A stretch of DNA of 64,000 bases from RUG369 sp050949645 (GTDB taxonomy: Bacteria; Planctomycetota; Planctomycetia; Pirellulales; Thermoguttaceae), in assembly GCA_050949645.1 (NCBI GenBank), contig JBMNGC010000001.1:992001-1056000 (forward strand), read 5' to 3'. The position numbers and the translations under genes are program-made. Position 1 is the stretch's first letter, and the number at the start of each line of letters is the position of its first letter. Positions 60,851 through 64,000 of this stretch are shown piece after piece. Below the pieces are notes generated by a model. That model ran no database searches. It saw only the letters and a program-made list of their open reading frames with translations, and was not told the origin of the DNA.

Positions 60851-63337
60851 TTACAATCCACTCTTAATTCGTCGAACTATATCGCGGCAGGAAAGGATCT
60901 TTTCCGCAAGGTCGTTCGGGACGAACCAATATTGATTAGTCGATTCAAACCCAATGCAGGAATCCTTTAAGGATGCGTCGAGAGCTCTTCGAGCGAGTTC
61001 AATCTCATCTTCGGCAAGGAGGATCATTTCTTCTTCGACGGCGGCAAGGCGGGAGGCTTGTTCGGTCGAGAGCGCGTGCGTTACAAGCTCTTTCCGTAGT
61101 GCGATCCTTTCGTTTCGAAGTTCGATAAAGCGGGTCTGATTCGCAACGCTCAAGAAAACTGCGCCCGCAAACTCGGCGTAAATTCCCTGGCGTTCTGCGT
61201 CCCGAGCGCACTCCGCAGGAGCGCTTTGCGCCGCAGATTTCAGAGCTTCCGCGCCTTTGAGAAATCCGCGACCGCATTTCTCCATCTGAGATGCAAAAAT
61301 CTCGGGCGGATACGGCGACCGCCACGAGTCGACGTCGTCGTAGGGAATCCCTACCATGGACGCGCGCCATCCGGTCGGCTCAAGTCTGAGCAGGTTTGCA
61401 GGACCTATTTGGTTGGGCGCGTTATACACAACGGCGCCGCTAAAAGGGAATTCTTCAAAAGCCGCCGAGACGAGGGACCACCCTTTCCTTGCCTGCGAGC
61501 GTCCTTCGTTTCCAAAGTATTTCGTCGCTAAGGAATCGAGAACGTCGTCGACGGACTTTTCCGGAGAGCTAGCTATTTCATTGACAAGCTCAAGGTTCAT
61601 CGATGGAAAACCGCCTAAGGACCAGCTTGCCATCACGCCGTCTATACCGACGCTCGTAAGGTTCGACGCGTGCCTCGCGACAAGATCCAGCGCCGGAACA
61701 GAAGGAATCGAGCCAATTTCCCACGTCGTGTTGAACTGGCATTTTGCAATCGTCTTCAGACCAGCTTTTCTGGCGGCCTCCCAGTGCGCTAACGCTCTGG
61801 GCCCCGGACCGACGGCGGAGATCGAATATTCGCCAATCGTCACTGGAACCCCGCCGCGCTCGATCGGGAGAGCCCATTCGCTGACCGATTGAAGCCAGAC
61901 ATTCTTCGGCAGGCGCTCAATGACGTCAGTTGCGAGCCCGTGACCGCGCCAACCCCAGTCCCAAACGATAACTTTAGCGTCTGGAGCGGAACGATGAACT
62001 CCCTCTTCCATCGCAGCGTTGAGATCGACAAGGAGTTCGACGTCTGTATGCAAAGAACAGCGTGGACATTGAGCGAATTTCCCGTGAGAGACGCAACTCG
62101 TGAGATTCTCTGAACCCGTGATCGTGAAGATTCCTCCGAGTCCTGGCGTGTCGGCAAAGAGCCCGGCGAGCGCGTCTGAAAGCCATTGACGCACCTTGGG
62201 GGAAGACGCGCACATCGCGCTGTATGCGCCTTCGGCGATCCCGCGTTCCTCCTCGTGAGCGTCGAAAAACGTCGTCGGCATGGCGCGCGGCTCGTTCATG
62301 TAGAGGTAAACGTCGATCCCATAGGTTTTAGCTCTATTAACCAAATTGCGGAGGTTAGCGCGACGAATTTCGGACTTGTCGCCGAATTCAGGAAAGATCG
62401 GACTTGGCGGAGCAAGGTCACGCAGCAAGGAGTGGAGCCACACGCCGCTGACGCCGCGCGCCGCGAGCTTCCGGAGCAGTTCGTCAGGATAGATTTTTGA
62501 ACTGTCCTGCAGCAACGGGTCGCCAAAAAGTGCAAAATAGGAATGAAGATAGCAAAGTTTGAAAGTCGAATCGCGCGAGATGGAAGTTCCACCAGGAGCC
62601 TCGGCGTCTGTCCGAGGCAAATCAGGCGTCTGATCATCAAATTCCTGCATGAAAGCAAAGAGCGGTTCTCTATTAACATAGTTGGAACTCGTAAAGACGT
62701 CTGCAACCTCGTCTGCAATCTCGTTCAATGCGCGCAAGACGTCTTCAGACGGTTCCTCGAAAATCAAAGGAGCGCACAATGGTTTCGCGCCGAGCTTCAC
62801 AAAGAGAAAGTCGTCTTCACGCAATCTCTTCGCGAGCTCTTCGCCGTTAAGTCGAAGAAGCGTCAGCAATTGTTCGTATGGAAGGAGCGACCAGTTGCGA
62901 CGAAGGACAGTGATATAAACGCTGTCCGGAGACCATATTTGGTTGGCATAGGGTGGCAAACCCATACGTGTAGCGTACAGCTGAATGTTTTCAGGTCGAG
63001 TCTTTAGCGTTCGAGCCATGTCTTTGAGTGGGACAAGATTCCAGTTTCTCCAGACGAACGCTGCCGTTCTATTGGGGAAATGAGGTAGTGTTTCTGCTAG
63101 CTGGGCGCTTGTCGGAAGCAGTTCTTTTAACGAATCTGACTCACTCGAATTTGTTGTATCCGAATACTTTGGAGCGTATTCCGAATGATCAGGAACAGCG
63201 CTGAATTGACTTTGTTCCGAGGTCTGGATTATGAGCGATGATGAGGCGTCGGCAGTGGAGGTATACAAAAATGCGAGTAGAACTACGGCCAATACTTGCA
63301 AAACTTGAGGAGAACGTGTGCAAAAGGAGTGGTTCAT
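60851..63337 (-). CDS. Large secreted glycosidase-like protein of unknown specificity
   Basis: 828 residues with a signal peptide (LQVLAVVLLAFLYTSTADAS). Residues ~95–190 contain two related ~45-residue helix-turn-helix-like units (RNWNLVPLKDMARTL… and RNWSLLPYEQLLTLL…). From ~240 a TIM-barrel-like region follows: GVSGVWLHSLLRDLAPPS, YGIDVYLYMNEPRAMP, GGIFTITGSEN and VIVWDWGWRGHGLATDVIERLP, resembling GH20-type barrels. CPRC (AQCPRCSLHTD) may bind metal. The last ~150 residues are helical. I do not recognise the family; sugar hydrolysis is inferred from the barrel-like motifs. Confidence 0.55.
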   Translation of the reverse strand: MNHSFCTRSPQVLQVLAVVLLAFLYTSTADASSSLIIQTSEQSQFSAVPDHSEYAPKYSDTTNSSESDSLKELLPTSAQLAETLPHFPNRTAAFVWRNWNLVPLKDMARTLKTRPENIQLYATRMGLPPYANQIWSPDSVYITVLRRNWSLLPYEQLLTLLRLNGEELAKRLREDDFLFVKLGAKPLCAPLIFEEPSEDVLRALNEIADEVADVFTSSNYVNREPLFAFMQEFDDQTPDLPRTDAEAPGGTSISRDSTFKLCYLHSYFALFGDPLLQDSSKIYPDELLRKLAARGVSGVWLHSLLRDLAPPSPIFPEFGDKSEIRRANLRNLVNRAKTYGIDVYLYMNEPRAMPTTFFDAHEEERGIAEGAYSAMCASSPKVRQWLSDALAGLFADTPGLGGIFTITGSENLTSCVSHGKFAQCPRCSLHTDVELLVDLNAAMEEGVHRSAPDAKVIVWDWGWRGHGLATDVIERLPKNVWLQSVSEWALPIERGGVPVTIGEYSISAVGPGPRALAHWEAARKAGLKTIAKCQFNTTWEIGSIPSVPALDLVARHASNLTSVGIDGVMASWSLGGFPSMNLELVNEIASSPEKSVDDVLDSLATKYFGNEGRSQARKGWSLVSAAFEEFPFSGAVVYNAPNQIGPANLLRLEPTGWRASMVGIPYDDVDSWRSPYPPEIFASQMEKCGRGFLKGAEALKSAAQSAPAECARDAERQGIYAEFAGAVFLSVANQTRFIELRNERIALRKELVTHALSTEQASRLAAVEEEMILLAEDEIELARRALDASLKDSCIGFESTNQYWFVPNDLAEKILSCRDIVRRIKSGL

Positions 63338-63843
63338 CAGAAAAACATCCCTTTCTGTCTTATAATATAATAATTTTTCAACAATTTGAGGTGGCTCAAA
63401 AATATTTTAAGCCCTTTATCTGACCATTTAGCAGGCTCCAACGCTAGCCCCAAAGCCGTTGTACCTACGAATCTAACCAAAACTAAGCCGGAATGTTCAT
63501 AAAACACAAACGCTATTATATCGCAAAAAAAAAACGTCTTTACATTCCAAATGAGTTTGCTAAAATATCACCCGTGGCTAGAGAAACACTATATATGTGA
63601 TTTTTCTGTCCATTTTGATTATATACGGCGTCTGCAAGGGTAAATCTTACCTTATCCGTAAAATCGTTAAAAGAGTTAAAACTGTTCCTTTTTGGAGCCT
63701 TTGACTACTTATGCGAATGCCGCAGGCGTGGCAAGCGTCCTTCTGACCGAGCGAAATTTTTGGTCGTCGACGTTCCTGAATACAAATTGATAATGAGACG
63801 CAACCCTTGAGGTAGAAACGACAATCAGCGTCGAAGGAGTGAC
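63338..63843. other. AT-rich divergent intergenic region
   Basis: 506 bases between the glycosidase-like gene (−) and dcd (+), clearly AT-richer than the surroundings, presumably with both promoters. No RNA or gene was recognised. A ~100-codon minus-strand open frame overlaps the dcd ribosome site and looks spurious. Confidence 0.45.
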
Positions 63844-64000
63844 AATGATCCTTTCCGGTCTTGAAATAGAAAAAGAAGTCGCTAACGGAAATATTGTCAT
63901 AACGCCGTTCAATCGTAAGAACCTCAATCCCAACAGTTATAACCTGCGTCTCCATGACGAGCTCCTGGTATATGACGAGCCTACGCTCGACATGAAGAAG
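63844..64000 (+). CDS. dcd: dCTP deaminase, N-terminal part (cut by the window edge)
   Basis: The first 52 residues are visible. MILSGLEIEKEVANGNIVI followed by PFNRKNLNPNSYNLRLHDEL and LDMKK match the conserved start of Dcd, which deaminates dCTP to dUTP (or to dUMP in bifunctional forms) for thymidylate synthesis. AAGGAG lies just before the ATG. The catalytic region is beyond the window. Confidence 0.9.

Noticed and set aside
63647..63955. 102-codon minus-strand frame near the right edge
   Set aside because: It overlaps the start and ribosome site of dcd and lies in AT-rich intergenic DNA.

Overview
The window looks like a chromosomal segment of a Planctomycetota bacterium (or a close PVC relative), about 50% GC and probably from a polysaccharide-rich habitat such as an animal gut. 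The grounds are: several Tat-exported Gfo/Idh/MocA oxidoreductases; a DUF1080 domain; secreted GH127, GH172 and GH99-like enzymes with many esterases; a YrdC–tyrosine-phosphatase fusion; a type III glutamine synthetase; and a Rieske/cytochrome b pair with unusual architecture. There is no 16S rRNA gene, so this is inference. No plasmid, phage, insertion sequence or CRISPR array was seen.

Layout. 1–7.2 kb: secreted carbohydrate genes (end of a Gfo/Idh gene, a HEAT-repeat protein, a CE7 acetylxylan esterase, a GH127 arabinofuranosidase) facing a Tat-exported Gfo/Idh protein across a perfect bidirectional terminator. 7.4–10.6 kb: leuC-leuD-nadK operon with a clear promoter. 10.7–14.1 kb: an esterase divergent from a GH99-like/CBM9-like protein. 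14.3–25 kb: a Na/Pi transporter, a glmM-like gene, rpiB, an anchored nuclease, leuS and a second Gfo/Idh gene. 25–30.3 kb: glgC, converging on a Rieske protein and a giant cytochrome b/c/coiled-coil fusion. 30.7–31.1 kb: four identical tRNA genes in an exact 115-bp tandem array. 31.4–38.9 kb: a POT transporter with a large periplasmic insertion, glnN, a membrane TPR protein, a YrdC–LMW-PTP fusion and apt. 39–42.6 kb: GH172 and aroF; aroF has a long leader with a Phe/Tyr-rich leader peptide and a terminator hairpin. 42.7–47.8 kb: two esterases, an SIS–HAD fusion, a TIM-barrel sugar isomerase and a small PHA-system-like protein. 48.2–57.1 kb: a secreted metallopeptidase and a surface-glycan operon (flippase, two GT4s, O-antigen-ligase-like polymerase, CapK-like enzyme). 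57.3–64 kb: an NlpC/P60-like–DUF1080 fusion, pepF, a large unknown glycosidase-like protein and the start of dcd.

Function. The secreted enzymes are suited to deacetylating and debranching arabinose-containing hemicellulose or glycans. The POT transporter and pepF would handle peptides, GlgC stores glucose as glycogen, and the 49–57 kb operon builds a surface polysaccharide. The two most unusual items are the probable ribosome-mediated Phe/Tyr attenuator in front of DAHP synthase and the cytochrome b fusion. The cytochrome keeps one pair of heme-b histidines but has Tyr and Trp at the positions of the other pair, and it carries two c-heme motifs, an acidic insertion and a ~200-residue coiled-coil tail.
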